From Eustoma russellianum (Eukaryota; Streptophyta; Magnoliopsida; Gentianales; Gentianaceae), in the NCBI GenBank assembly GCA_036186865.1, contig AP025062.1, positions 9,810,568 through 9,874,567 of the forward strand: 64,000 nt of DNA, in the 5' to 3' direction. The translations under genes were made by a program, and so were the position numbers. Positions 10,888-22,399 of this stretch are shown one piece after another (positions within the stretch are counted from its first letter, which is position 1; each line of letters starts with the position of its first letter). Under the pieces are notes generated by a model. That model worked only from the letters and a program-made list of their open reading frames with translations. It was not told where the DNA came from and ran no database searches.

Positions 10888-11455
10888 GTAGGATTTAAAA
10901 ATCCTCCATGTCTAGACACTAAGGGGGCGGTCTTGGTTGGGGTCTTTATGACCTCAGCCATACTACTTCCTTCTTTAATGAGTTGTCTTAACTTGTTCCT
11001 TAGATGCATGTCTATTTTATTTTCTATTTATTCTTTCCATAATAACTTCTTGTCTTATTATTTTAACTAATAAAATTGGCTAGAAATTTCTAGAACATCT
11101 CCATGTATAGGCCGAAATTTTTAGGCTTCTTGGGCCATTTGATATTTCTTGTAACGTTAGTTCATATACTATACTGTTTCGTATATTTTATTGTATTCTA
11201 AGATTAGCATATGTATGCATACATATTTCATATACACGCACATACATATATATTGGTATGTATGGTTCATATAACTCTACATTTCATGTATTACTTTCTT
11301 GAAGTTTCCCTTATTTAATTTGGCTTGGTATCACCTTAATAATGATTAAGTGAAGAGGCTTAAATTGACTTAAGTAACATGCGCTAAAAGAAATTTCCGC
11401 TTTCATTCCGTCTCATATTCATAGCTTTCACGTACATGATCGTTGGGGTACAACA

Positions 11456-11469
11456 TCCTTCCCCCCTTC
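11456..11469 (-). other. Polypurine tract of the Tekay-type element
   Basis: Minus strand reads GAAGGGGGGAAGGA directly before the 3' LTR, the expected primer site for plus-strand DNA synthesis. Confidence 0.85.
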
Positions 11470-11491
11470 AATAAAGTTTCGTCCCCGAAAC

Positions 11492-13117
11492 TTATGAATT
11501 GTCAAAGAGATATGGGTACTTTTGCTTCATGCCTTCCTCTAACTCCCAAGTGGCCTCATCAACTGAATGGTTCTTCCATTGCACCTTGACCATAGGAATA
11601 GACTTATTCCTCAATGCTTTCACTTCCCTATCAATTATCCTTTTGGGTTCCTCAACATATGATATATCAGCTTCAATCCTCAAAGGTTGTTCATCCATAA
11701 TATGGCTCGAATCATGCACATACTTACGCAATTGAGATATATGAAACACATTGTGTAATTGAGACAACGATGGTGGTAGTGCAAGTCTATAAGAAACTTC
11801 TCCAATCCTTTCTAAGATCTCAAATGGTCCAATGAATCTAGGACTAAGCTTCCCTTTAATTCCGAGCCGCTTTACTCCTTTTGATGGAGATACCTTCAAG
11901 AATACCTTATCTCCTACTTGAAACACAAGTGGTCGACGCCTCACGTCGGCCCACGCCTTGCTTCTATCCTGAGCAGCCTTCAATCTTTGTCTTACAATCA
12001 TAACCTTTTCCTTGGTTTGCTCCACTAAGTTAGGTCCTGTGAAAATCTTATCTCCAATCTCATCCCAATACAATGGCGATCGACATCTTCTCCCATAAAG
12101 AGCTTCATAAGGAGCCATTCCAATAGATCTGTGATAGCTGTTATTGTATGAAAACTCAACCAACTTAAAACTCTTATCCCAGCTACCTCCAAAGTCCAAC
12201 ACACAAGCACGCAACATGTCCTCCAATGTTTGAATTGTTCTCTCTGATTGACCGTCAGTCTGGGGATGAAAAGCTGAACTCATGCGAACTTCCGTACCCA
12301 TCGCTTTCTGAAATGCCGTCCAAAACCTTGAGGTGAAGCGGGGGTCTCGGTCACAAACTATGCTCATCGGAACTCCATGCAAACATACAATCTGATCAAC
12401 ATACATAGAAGCCAAATTTTCCATGGGTGCTTTAATCGACATTGCCATGAGATGAGCACTCTTTGTCAAACGATCTACGACAACCCAAATAGTGTCATAT
12501 CCACTTCTTGTCTTAGGTAAATCGGTCACAAAATCCATAGCGATGTGATCCCACTTCCACTCAGGCACCTCAAGTGGTTGCAATAATCCAGCTGGCCTCT
12601 GATGTTCTGCTTTGACTTTCTGACATACAAGACATTTCTCGACAAACTCTGCTATCTGATTTTTTATTCTTGGCCACCAAAACTTTTGCTTCAAGTCATG
12701 ATACATCTTATTTGCTCCTGGGTGAATAGACAAGCGTGAATTATAGGCTTCCTGAAACACTTCACTCTTTATCGCATCATCATTAGGCACACACAATCGA
12801 CCTCTAAACCACAAACTGCCTTCACTACGGACTTCAAAATCGTCAGATGGCTTCTCCTTCAGCTTGCTCTTAACTTTCATCAATGCATCATCCTTAACTT
12901 GAGTCTCCTTAATCTTATCGATCAGAGAAGGAACCACTACTAACTTTGCAAGCACGTCAGAAATCGAATTCGCTTCTTCCAGACCAAACTCTTCCATATC
13001 ACGCTGTAAAGGTGGTTGACGGGGATGACTCGTCTTACGACTCAAAGCATCAGCAACTCTATTAGCTTTACCTGGATGATACTGAATAGAGATGTCATAA
13101 TCTTTGATCAACTCAAG
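11492..13117 (-). pseudogene. Integrase and C-terminal chromodomain (Tekay-type pol)
   Basis: Follows the end of RNase H (HPGKANRVADALSRK). Then the HHCC zinc finger (HPGANKMYHDLK ... CLVCQ), the catalytic core with MDFVTDLPKTRSGYDT, DRDPRF and QTDGQSERTIQTLED (the D, D and E positions), a GPF-type module (RFIGPFEILERIG), and a chromodomain at the end (VKVQWKNHSVDEATWELEE). Integrase inserts the cDNA; chromodomains of this group bind histone marks and guide targeting. This part is a long open frame (539 codons) ending at a normal stop about 37 bp before the 3' LTR. It is separated from the RT part only by a TGA at 13120-13118. Confidence 0.93.
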
Positions 13118-13948
13118 TCATCGCCTTTGGCGCATATTCAGCTCCTTTTGAGTGAAGAGGTATTTCAAACTCTTATGATCCATGAAGATCTCACACTTCT
13201 CTCCATACAGATAATGACGCCAAATCTTCGGAGCAAATACAACTGCTGCAAGCTCAAGGTCATGTACTGGATAAATCTGCTCAAACGGCTTAAGCTGGCG
13301 AGACGCATACGCAATCACACGCCCATTCTGCATAAGAACACAACCCAATCCATTCTTGGAAGTATCACTGTAGATCACAAACTGTTCTCCTGGAATGGGT
13401 TGAGCCAAAACCGGTGCAGACGTCAACCTTGCCTTCAGCTCAGAAAAACTACTTTCACAATCCAACTTGCGGTAGTAACCGGCCAGTCTGAGAAAACTCC
13501 TTACTTCAGTGACATTGGTCGGCCTCGGCCACTCAGTAATTGCTTCAATCTTTCTGGGATCAACCGAAATCCCATTTTCAGTAATAATATGGCCCAGAAA
13601 AGACACACTATGCAACCAAAACTCACATTTACTGAATTTTGCATAGAGCTGATGCTTTCTTAGAATACCAAGTACTGTCCTCAGATGGGCTGTATGAGTT
13701 TCCTCATCAGGCGAATAAATCAGGATATCGTCAATAAAGACGACCACATACTTATCCAACTGGTCCCGAAACACCCGATTCATAAGATCCATAAATGCTG
13801 CAGGGGTGTTGGTCAGTCCAAAAGGCATCACGAGAAATTCATAATGTCCATATCTCGTCCTGAATGCTGTCTTAGGAATATCCTCAGCTCTTATCTTCAA
13901 TTGAAAATATCCAGATCTTAGGTCCACTTTGCTAAACACCCGAGCTCC
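13118..13948 (-). pseudogene. RT C-terminal part and RNase H (Tekay-type pol)
   Basis: Starts at the downstream edge of the candidate intron with GARVFSKVDLRSGYFQLK. Carries the catalytic VVFIDDILIYS, the RT thumb and an RNase H with IYSDTSKNGLGCVLMQ, YASRQLKPFE and DLELAAVVFA. Between LAGYYRK and ESSFSELKARL (about 13455-13470) the spacer is much shorter than in relatives, so roughly 25-30 residues of the RT-RNase H tether appear deleted. The RNase H signature TDH reads MDH here. It ends in TGA at 13120-13118 where a tryptophan codon would be expected, with the same frame continuing into integrase. Confidence 0.9.
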
Positions 13949-14015
13949 CTGCATTAGAATACTTTAGATATTATTCATGATTATTGTATTGAAATAAGAC
14001 TTGGTAATTACTGAC
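13949..14015 (-). other. Candidate 67-bp GT-AG intron inside RT
   Basis: Interrupts the RT between DQLR and GARVFSKVD. On the minus strand the insert starts GTCAGTAATT and ends TTCTAATGCAG, is about 75% AT, contains in-frame stops, and its exact removal keeps the codon frame and joins two conserved RT blocks without gain or loss. CTAA-type branch-point candidates precede the AG. No transcript evidence is available. Confidence 0.6.
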
Positions 14016-14307
14016 CCGAAGCTGGTCGAACAGATCGTCGATCCGAGGTAACGGATACTTATTCTTCACGGTGATCTTGTTGAGTTCCCGATAATCAATA
14101 CACAGCCGCATACCTCCATCCTTCTTCTTTACAAATAAAACTGGGGCACCCCATGGTGACACACTTGGACGAATCAACTACTTTTCCAATAACTCATGCA
14201 ATTGCTCTTTTAGTTCCTTCAGCTCAGAGGGTGCCACGCGGTAAGGAGCTTTAGAAATAGGCTCAGCTCCGGGGATGAGATTTATCTCAAAGGAAATTTC
14301 TCGATCA
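14016..14307 (-). pseudogene. RT N-terminal part (Tekay-type pol)
   Basis: Carries IRPSVSPWGAPVLFVKKKDG, MRLCIDYRELNKITVKNKYP and LPRIDDLFDQL, the canonical start of the gypsy RT. A TAG at 14180-14178 sits just before this block, after LKEQLHELLEK. Upstream residues continue to the protease in the frame opposite a 1-base shift near 14306-14314 (a run of C/G). Confidence 0.88.
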
Positions 14308-14853
14308 GGGGAAGTCCTGGTAGTTCCTCTGGAAAGACATCAAGAAACTCTTGAACTACCGGAACTTGCGAAATGTCCACTGCTGCCTGCTCGGCACTAA
14401 GAGCATAAACAAGATAGCCTTGACATCCCTTTCGCAACGCTCGACGGGCACGAGCTGTATTCACAAAAATATTCTTTGACTTCTTCAACTTGGGACCTCC
14501 ATGAAATGATACTTCCTCTTGCTCCGGGGCTCTGAAAGTGACTTTCTTCTGATTGCAGTCCATATGGGCATGGTTCTTAGACAACCAGTCCATACCAAGA
14601 ATAATGTTAAAGTCACTCATAGCAATCGGGATCAGATCAGCCACACACCGATGGTCATCGAGCTCGACCGCGCAATTCTTATACAGATAATGAGACGTAA
14701 GCACTTGATCACCAGCGGCTTGGATTCGATAGGGTGATTCAAGCCGGATGGGATTATGGTCTAATCCCTTTGCGAATTTCTTAGATATAAAGGAGTGGTT
14801 GGCGTCACTATCAAACAACACATTTGCGGGCATACAACATACAAGAATAGCGC
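14308..14853 (-). pseudogene. Aspartic protease (Tekay-type pol)
   Basis: Reads AILVCCMPANVLFDSDANHSF, then IILGMDWLSKNHAHMDC, which is the ILGMDWL signature of the retropepsin of plant gypsy elements, and ends with VVQEFLDVFPEELPGLP leading to RT. The active site, normally D-S/T-G, reads DSD here, so the catalytic loop is altered. Function would be cleavage of the polyprotein. Confidence 0.88.
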
Positions 14854-14927
14854 CTGAATCATGCAAAGCTTTAACTACGCAGCAATATAATATTTATTGA
14901 ATTAGCATTACATAATTTAAATCATAC
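14854..14927 (-). other. Candidate 74-bp GT-AG intron between zinc knuckles and protease
   Basis: Insert starts GTATGATTTAAATT and ends CATGATTCAG on the minus strand, is strongly AT-rich and contains a CTAAT branch-point candidate. It lies between EEAGDVVAG and AILVCCMPANVLFDS. Splitting the glycine codon after its first base (G|GC) restores one continuous frame. Without removal the frame ends at a TAA seven bases into the insert. Confidence 0.6.
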
Positions 14928-15174
14928 CAGCCACGACGTCTCCAGCTTCCTCAACTGCAGCATCGGTCATCACATGCACACGCGCATTCGAGCGCTGACG
15001 TTGGTTCTTCTGCTGCTGACCACCACGCTCTCGACAATCTCTCAGAATATGCCCAGTCTTTCCACATCCAGCACAAGCAGCTCTCTTATCAGGACAATCC
15101 CTAATTATATGGCCAGTCTTGCCGCAACCAAAGCACTTACCAGCTTGTACATAGCACTCGTCCAAATGATTCTT
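14928..15174 (-). pseudogene. Zinc-knuckle (nucleocapsid) region of gag
   Basis: Two complete CX2CX4HX4C knuckles, CFGCGKTGHIIRDC and CAGCGKTGHILRDC, follow a first CPHC...H...C module that is split by a TAG at 15177-15175. A basic, Gln/Arg-rich linker (GGQQQKNQRQRSNARVHVM) leads to the protease. Nucleocapsid binds the element's RNA. The stop is consistent with a C-to-T change at a CAG codon, though I cannot see the ancestral codon. Confidence 0.88.
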
Positions 15175-16211
15175 CTAACAATGGGGACACATGGGAATGG
15201 CCTGCTGCTGCTGTCCTTGATTTCCTTGATTATTTCTTTGATTATTCCGATTCTGCCCATGGCGCTGTCCACGATTCTGATTTCCTCTTTGGTTCTGATT
15301 CTGCTGTCTACCTTGCCTCCCATGAAAATTCTGTCTAGTCATTTTCCTTGCTCCTTTATCACCAGAAGTGTCCCTTCCTCTTTTCTGGCCCATCGTCGCA
15401 TCACGACGAATGATATCCTTCTCGATCCGATAACATGCATCAACGAGCGCCTCAAAATCAGCAAAGATAACATTTACCAACCAAGTGCGAATCCTTGGGT
15501 TCAGCCCACTCTCGAACTTCACCATCGTAGATTCCTCATCATTCATCGTAGCCAGAAAAAATCTACCCAAAGCCAGAAACTTGCTCACGTATTCAGACAC
15601 AGTCATACCAGGTTCTTGCTTCAACATTTCAAAATCATGCCTCTTTTGCATCTTCACTGACGGAGGAAAATAAAACTTGTTGAACTCTTGGATGAATCTC
15701 TCACATGGAATAGGTCGGGGCAAAGGTTGCAGCTTAGCCTTCCACCACTGGTTCGCCTCTCCAAGGAGGAAAGGCCTCACAGCTTGGGTTTTCATATTGT
15801 CAGGGGCTCCATTCAGTTCAAAACAGTTCTCCACTTCATCTAGCCATTTTTCAGCCATATCGGGGTCAGACTTGCCTTCAAAAGGCGGCACATTCGCTCG
15901 CTTGAGCTTCTCAAAGTAGTACTGTGCATCTCTTATCGGTTCATAAGGAGGAAGAGGGGCAACTTGCTGAATCATTCCCTGGCCAATCTGAGTTATGGTC
16001 TGACAGAACGCTTGGAAATCTGGAATAACAAGTGGTACTTGCGAAAGAGGGTTTCCTTGAGCTGGTGGGGATTTTCATTCTGCGGTGGAGGAGGAGGCGG
16101 TGGATTCTGATTCTGAGGAGGAGGTGGAGGGACTTGATCTTGAGGTTGTGGAGGGTTTGGTTCGGGTGCATGGGCAGCATCTCTGCGAGGTCTACCACGA
16201 GTCCGAACCAT
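15175..16211 (-). pseudogene. Gag capsid region (Tekay-type)
   Basis: ATG at 16211-16209 opens MVRTRGRPRRDAAHAPEPNP, a basic start followed by a Pro/Gln-rich stretch. A 1-base indel near 16062-16070 shifts the frame; the capsid then continues with GMIQQVAPLPPYEPIRDAQY, EKWLDEVENCFEL, EANQWWKAKLQ and MTVSEYVSKFLALGRF, the retrotransposon gag fold. It ends in a basic Asn/Gln/Arg tail before the zinc knuckles. I prefer this ATG to one 14 codons upstream because GRPRR is the conserved start in relatives and the upstream extension is hydrophobic and unlike gag. Confidence 0.85.
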
Positions 16212-16476
16212 CTGTATATGGAGCAGAAAGATATATATGTATATACGGATCAAAATGTCTGACTGAATTTAAACATGCTGGAAAAAGGAATTTAAAGCAG
16301 GAAAAAGAGTTAATATGCGACATATCAGGCTAGCAGATCAACCAGGGGACCCTATTTCCAATCTAAGTTGTCTAAGCTAATGCCATCTCTTTTCTAAGAT
16401 CATGACTTAAGTCTAAGATCAATTCTTAGATTTCTAAGATCATAACTTAGCTTCTACGTTCCGCCCGAATCTAGAG

Positions 16477-16493
16477 CCTCGGCTCTGATATCA
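16477..16493 (-). other. Primer binding site, tRNA-iMet-like
   Basis: Minus strand TGATATCAGAGCCGAGG lies 2 nt inside the 5' LTR. It matches the usual plant TGGTATCAGAGCC with one change. Minus-strand cDNA synthesis would start here. Confidence 0.75.
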
Positions 16494-16495
16494 CC

Positions 16496-19400
16496 TGTAG
16501 CGCCCCGTACTCGGCTACCCCTCGTACGGTGCACCCGCCGTACTTTCCCTTGCAGAAAAATACAAAGCGTCGATACTTAACTCGTAAAACCCATGGATTA
16601 CAAAGTCACGATCTTAACAGGTAGATAAAAATACGGCAGAATTTGAACCTTAATCCGAAAGCGTCAACCCACGGATACATAGCAAAATTATACAAACTGA
16701 ACCGATAGCAAACTACACTGTGAAATTATACAAACATTATCCGAAAAGGATCCGAAAGTAGCTAAGTCCCAAAATGTCCCAAAGTCTCATCAAAAGTTCC
16801 CATCATCATTCTCTTAACAGCGACTTTAATAACCTATGGGTATGGCACCCTTGGCTCATCATCAATCCACTCGACTTCATTACCTAGCTCTGGAGGGAAA
16901 ATAAATGGGTGAGCGACAAAGTCGCCAGAAAGTATACAATAACACCGTACAATAAAGAGAAAACATCATACAAGAATCAAACCCCAATTCCTTAAGTTAA
17001 AACATACCTGTCAATACTTTTCCGAAGCATCATACTTAAAGTCATATCAATACTTAGTTAAGAACTAAATGTTATCACTTAGTTAGATTCTACGTGCTAT
17101 AGCCAACCCATACATCTATGAATAGGTATCATGCATAATGTGTATGAAAATGCGAATGTAATTTAAATGCAATGGGAAACATTCTTTCTTTCATGTAGAC
17201 ATGCTCATAAAAATACTTGAACTTTCTTTCTTTTAAATCATGCTCATCATAAAACAAGAGAGTGTGTCAGCCTATTATACCGGGCATGACTCGGTTCTTA
17301 TAACATGATCACCTTCAGGTCTATTGTACCGGACCTGGCTCGGTTCTTATACTCTTCAGACCTATTATACCGGGCCTGGATCGGTTCTTATACTTCTTCA
17401 GATCAATTAACCCCGGATCTGTAGCGGGTTAAGCTGGCCAGAAGGACTGAATTCTTTCAAAACAGAGACTTTATATAAAACATCAATAAAATCATGAGCA
17501 TGGAACATATGAGCAGGTCAATGCAAGTGCATGGGATGCAACATGGTAAAATGCACTTATAACATCATAAACAACTTTCTTCATGGGCTGGAAAACGATC
17601 CCGCAGCATGTCCCGTATTGCCCGGCCTCAAAATCAAACTTTTGAGCCTATTTTTCAGAAACTAAAAATATGGACATGCACCACATGATCTTAACTACGT
17701 TCTGTACAAATTTCATGCGATTTCGACAAGCGTAGGTACCTTAATAAAAATAATTCCCAACAAGGGTACAACAGGAATTCTGCTGCACTCTCAACTCCAT
17801 TCCTTACCTTGTCTCCATCCATAAACTCATTATGGGTCTCCTTTAGCACCTGGAAATCTTTGTTAATTCTTTCGTGAACAATGTCCAAGTGCCCATTCTC
17901 CAAAACAAGTCAAAATAAGTACAATACAAGTCATACAAGTACAAAGGGTCAATCTGCCCGGTTTTCCAGGATGTTACACCAAATTTACCTTAATGGTTTA
18001 CCACCAAGATCAATAGATAAAATAAATTTCTTTACATGGATACTTAGCTCTATGTCTTGAGTACTTCTTGTAAAAATTTCAGGTCAATCCAAGATGTTTA
18101 AGGCACTTAAATAATTTTTCTCCCTAAGGTGGTACAACCAGAAACTGTTTTGACCCCTTGATACTAAAAAGTCATTTCTGACCAATCCACAAATGATTTT
18201 CCAGAAATTCCAACTCCACAATAAAATAGACGTAATAAGCTACGACCAAACCAAAAATAAGCTCAATCCAACGTTTAGAAGGTCCTTAACTAAGTCCATC
18301 AATTTGGCATAAAATCTGTCCAGAACTCTGTTTTCAACCAACATGCATAGAAATATCCTTTCCTTCCTAATTTTGTTCTTTAGCCTATAATCCAAGTTAA
18401 TGGTCATTCAATAGACATAATAAGGCTTCCCTATACTAATTCAAGTCTCTTTTAGCATGCAAAATTCGTTCATATGGGCTGTTCATTCCTTCTAAACAAA
18501 ACAGTCCTCTAGTCCAATAATTTCACATATTAAAATCACCAAAAATGCTAGGTTTCATACCAATCATGTCTCATTCAATATCAAACATAGGGAAGTCCCT
18601 AATCTATCACTTTTAACTCTTATTTCAAGTTTAAACATACTTTATATTGCAACATAAGAGAGGTCTATCATCCAACCTTTCAAAACATAAGAAAAGGTAA
18701 CAACTTAGGCATATTTTCACTAAAATCATGTCTTAAGCTTCTAGACATTCAAGTATGCACATAATCACATATATTGTAAGGGGTTAAAGTATACTTGCCT
18801 CTTCAAGCTAAAGATCTTGTCTTTGCTTGGTTATGAAGTGAGATGTGATGAAATCCATCACCTTCTTCACCTTAAGCATACGGTTTTAAGGGAGTGAAAT
18901 GAAAAGATTAGTTCTTTATTCAATAGAGGAAATAAGATAGGTTTGAGGGCTAGAGCATCTTACCAAAATGAGCTTGGAATGGAGATTCAAGTACCACAAT
19001 ATGTCACCACCTAGAAAGTTGATGGCTTTCACCTATTTACACCATAAAACCCACGGTTTTGGGTATGGAGAAGGAGAGTTCATGTGAGCTTCATTCTTTA
19101 CCAAAATGAGAATTCTCTCAAGGGAACTTGGAATAAGACTTACCTAGATGTCTTCTTGAGTCTTGAAGTTGAAGTTAAACTCCCATCCTTCAAGATGTCG
19201 GGGGCGAAATCATGGTGAGGGGAATGGAGATTGTCTAAGTGTTTTGCTCTTGCATGATGAGAAGATAGATGTTTCTAGAATGGTTTGATTTAAAACATGT
19301 TAGGGACTTAGGAGAGGGGGACGGTTTTGGAGGGATTTTTGTGAGGGTTAGGGCTTTCTTGAAGGTTAACCAAGGTTAAGTTTAGTATAACCTTGGTTAC

Positions 19401-20059
19401 TTTATTCAAACTATAGTTACTTTTGTGCTAACCCAAGTTACTTTATTAAATCATTGTTACATTAACCTTGGTTTAGAGAAAAGTAACCATGGTAGGATTT
19501 AAAAATCCTCCATGTCTAAACACTAAGGGGGCGGTCTTGGTTGGGGTCTTTATGACCTCAGCCATACTACTTCCTTCTTTAATGAGTTGTCTTAACTTGT
19601 TCCTTAAATGCATGTCTATTTTATTTTCTATTTATTCTTTGCATAATAACTTCTTGTCTTATTATTTTAACTAATAAAATTGGCTAGAAATTTCTAGAAC
19701 ATCTCCATGTATAGGCCGAAATTTTTAGGCTTCTTGGGCCATTTGATATTTCTTGTAACTTTAGTTCATATACTATACTGTTTCGTATATTTTATTGTAT
19801 TCTAAGATTAGCATATATATGCATACATATTTCATATACACGCACATACATATATATTGGTATGTATGGTTCATATAACTCTACATTTCATGTATTACTT
19901 TCTTGAAGTTTCCCTTATTTAATTTGGCTTGGTATCACCTTAATAATGATTAAGTGAAGAGGCTTAAATTGACTTAAGTAACATGCGCTAAAAGAAATTT
20001 CCGCTTTCATTCCGTCTCATATTCATAGCTTTCATGTACATGATCGTTGGGGTACAACA
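16496..20059 (-). repeat. 5' LTR of the Tekay-type element (3564 bp)
   Basis: Direct repeat of 7855-11455, ends TGTAGC and ACAACA intact. It has one minisatellite unit fewer (17268-17400) and lacks an 11-bp duplication near its start. The stem-loop GCGAC-AAA-GTCGC at 16913-16925 is perfect here. It is the promoter-bearing copy for the minus-strand element. Confidence 0.92.
16913..16925 (-). promoter_or_regulatory. LTR stem-loop GCGAC-AAA-GTCGC
   Basis: Perfect 5-bp stem with 3-base loop about 420 bp from the LTR end. Counterparts at 8282-8294, 20417-20431, 23995-24012 (degenerate) and 211-232 occupy the same context (GTGAG before, CCAGCAAG after). Confidence 0.5.
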
Positions 20060-21054
20060 CTTATACTTTGGTCTAGGAATGGTTCACTCGTCGTACTCTG
20101 CTCTGAGAAGTACAAGGCCTCGATACAATTCACAAGCATGCGGATGTAAAACATGGTTCGATAGCGCGGAAACAACATAAACATAACTCAAGTACAATCG
20201 ACACGCATCATCATACATTACGCCATAACTACATCCGTACAAATCATAAGTGTCTTCAGTACAAAAGGTAATAAGTACATAGATATAATCACAAGTGCAA
20301 AAGATATCAGTAGGGCCCACTGTCATTCTTAAGGGTAGCTTACTCTCAGATCATCCTCTATAAAGTCCAAGTCGTTCTCTCGGTTCTCTACATGATAATA
20401 AAAAATAAGGTATGAGCGATAATGAATCGCCCAACAAGTAGTCTGCCTGGGTTCATCATGTGGATCATACATGGGAGACGGGGTGATAAAATAAATCATG
20501 CGTAAATAATAAACATAACATGTCTCCGTTCACGAATAAAGTAGCATGCCACACATGAAATTGTAAACACAACACCCTCATATAAAAGCACATAGTAAAG
20601 TCAACAACTTTATTCTATCTAGATCCACATGAATCCAACCTTAAGCTTATTCATTGTTACATTCCAATCCGTACCTTATGCTAAAGTCACAAATTCTTCA
20701 TATTCATATCAAGTGTACTTTCTTGCATAAGTCCCATGCCAAGGTTCATGATGTGTCATAATAACGGCTTTTGGGTTTCATATCATACGGTCTTTAAAAA
20801 TCGTAATGTGGTCCGTGTTTCGTAGAACATTTCAAAACATGACATTCTTATGAACGTTCATAACATATCATTTCCATAAACATTCGTAACATGACTTTTC
20901 CATAACTTTCATAAACATGACATTTCATATGATGGGTATAGCACTTTTCATAATGTAAGTACAATAACACACGACATAACGATTGATGCCCCATATAGTC
21001 GCATACACAAATATGAATCTTAGTATTCCAAACATGGTTTTTTATATAACAGCG
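20060..21054 (-). repeat. Older chromovirus-like LTR fragment
   Basis: No gene. After the right target copy CTTAT (20060-20064) the sequence aligns loosely with the start of the LTR at 23643 (GAGTACAAGGCGTCGATAC versus AAGTACAAGGCCTCGATAC, then ATCGACACGCAT-like and GTCTCCGTT-like words). Contains the stem GCGAT-AATGA-ATCGC at 20417-20431. It continues after LINE B (23081-23642). I read it as the LTR into which both LINE B and the Tekay-type element inserted. Confidence 0.55.
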
Positions 21055-21611
21055 CTTTATTCAATAAAATCCTCACTTGTGGCGGAGGAAAACCATAGTA
21101 CAACAAAGTATATCATACGAAAACCAAAAGTGTAAAGCATTCAAAATTGTCTTCCTCCAATCATATATGATATGCCGCATTAAAACCTTGCCAAGTAAAA
21201 CCACCCTTGTGGATAAAACCTTGGCGAAGGAAAAAGCATACATATTTATATCATTGGAGTGATGGCACAATACAAAAGAACAGCAAATAAATTGATGGTG
21301 AGTATATAGCAACGTCTTTGTGTGTTTACTTTCAGTGTTGAAGTTGTAACTCGGTATAGCGTCCTCGGCAGCAACTTCGTAAATGAGAAATAATGGCAGC
21401 AGCTTTGATCCCCAAAATAATCCTCAGCAAAAAACAAAAGGAGATACATTAATATCAATGCAGGAGTATATGAAATAACCTTGACTAAAGTGAATGTATC
21501 CGCATACCATCGTCTTCGACTACGGGCAAAAAAGAGAATATAGAGTCAACCCATACGAGAGACATAAAGAAAATACAGTAAAACAGATTTTGTGTGAGAA
21601 TGCATACCTAA

Positions 21612-21640
21612 GTTGCCTGCATCATTTTGATACAGGAAAC
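21612..21640 (-). ncRNA. LINE 3' UTR stem-loop (copy B)
   Basis: GTTGCCTG (21612-21619) pairs with CAGGAAAC (21633-21640) with one mismatch; an inner ATCA/TGAT helix extends the stem. Counterpart of 3233-3261 and 59568-59596. Confidence 0.6.
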
Positions 21641-21776
21641 ACTTTGTAGGATCATGCGATAATAGCTATGTTCGGATAGCATAGATGCTGCAGTCTATGT
21701 AATAAAATCCACGTGCCGAAGGAGGAAGTTGCCTAACCCAAGAGTAGAGAGTCGTGGCTGCGATCATTCGTGCATA

Positions 21777-22363
21777 CTATGCAATATGATGAGCGGCCAT
21801 GTTTAGTTCTCTAGGGATGTAGGCAATATGACTGTCTGTTAGGTTGAGAAACATATTGCGACGAGAGTATTCTGGCAATGGTGAGAGTTGCGAATCCCTC
21901 CCTTGAGTCGCTTGTAAACAATCAGATTCTATCAATAAATACCGATGCAAGCGCCCAAAAAATATTATGCTGTATAACAGTGATTGAATTTCTGCTCGTA
22001 AAGGTGAAAGACAAGGAAGCACAAAGGATATTGCTGCAACCAGCTGCCCATGTGAATTGCAGAGTATTTCACCAGCCGCAGCTGTTTTACTCCCGGGGAC
22101 ACGTTGACGTTCAGTTTTAATTTCCCAGATGGTGGTAATCCCCATTTTATCCTAATAACAGGCTTAACACGTAGACGAGGGATAAAACCTGCTGAAATGA
22201 GGGATGGTATGTGCGCAGCAATGGATGTACCAGATAGTAATGAGGTCCATTCATAACAAGATTGACGTGTCATGTTGAAAATGTGAGCAGGCAAAAGATC
22301 AGCATCACCATAAATTTGATTTGTGTAGACCTTCCAAATCGCCCAGCATAACTGGCCCAACAA
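21777..22363 (-). pseudogene. LINE B RNase H domain
   Basis: Spread over two frames. 22363-21965 has the N-terminal part (WGLPPSGKLKLNVNV, where the first catalytic Asp of KLNVDA reads Asn). 22145-21777 has CLSPLRAEIQSLLYSIIF, LLIESDCLQA and IPRELNMAAHHIA, covering the remaining acidic and C-terminal motifs. A frameshift near 22080-22140 separates the parts. Same domain and order as in LINE A and C. Confidence 0.75.
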
Positions 22364-22399
22364 CTCGAAGATTATCTTGCAGCGTCCTAGCGGAGGAAG

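Larger units (their letters stand above)
7855..11455 (-). repeat. 3' LTR of the Tekay-type element (3601 bp)
   Basis: Direct repeat of 16496-20059. Ends in GTACAACA at 11455, next to the polypurine tract. Contains the short stem-loop at 8282-8294, a minisatellite block at 8639-8815 with one more unit than the other LTR, and an inverted-repeat cluster at 10764-10887. A 61-codon open frame at 10885-11070 on the plus strand recurs in the other LTR only because the LTRs are copies. Confidence 0.92.
7855..20059 (-). mobile_element. Complete Ty3/gypsy chromovirus, Tekay (Del) type
   Basis: Two direct LTRs (7855-11455 and 16496-20059) enclose PBS, gag, protease, RT, RNase H, integrase, chromodomain and a polypurine tract, all on the minus strand. 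The 5-bp target duplication CTTAT is present at 7850-7854 and 20060-20064. LTR ends are TGTAGC...ACAACA; the left copy has TA instead of TG. The chromodomain after integrase, triple zinc knuckles and very long LTRs suit the Tekay clade. The coding region has two nonsense codons within pol, one within gag, two 1-base shifts, a small deletion and two intron-like interruptions. LTR divergence by eye is a few percent, so this is an old but not ancient insertion. Confidence 0.92.

Noticed and set aside
10885..11070. A 61-codon ORF repeated almost unchanged at 19489-19674
   Set aside because: It lies in the two LTRs of one element on the antisense strand; its conservation follows from LTR duplication and no domain is recognisable.
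13016..13663. A 215-codon plus-strand ORF over the RT-RNase H region
   Set aside because: It is the antisense shadow of the minus-strand pol, with low-complexity composition and no domain.
15174..15178. Programmed stop readthrough at the gag TAG
   Set aside because: The stop lies inside the first zinc knuckle rather than at a domain border, and the element has other nonsense codons, so mutation is the simpler reading.
14974..15660. A 228-codon plus-strand ORF rich in Leu, Ser and Thr
   Set aside because: Antisense shadow of gag and the zinc knuckles; the hydrophobic look comes from the complementary strand of Gln/Asn codons.
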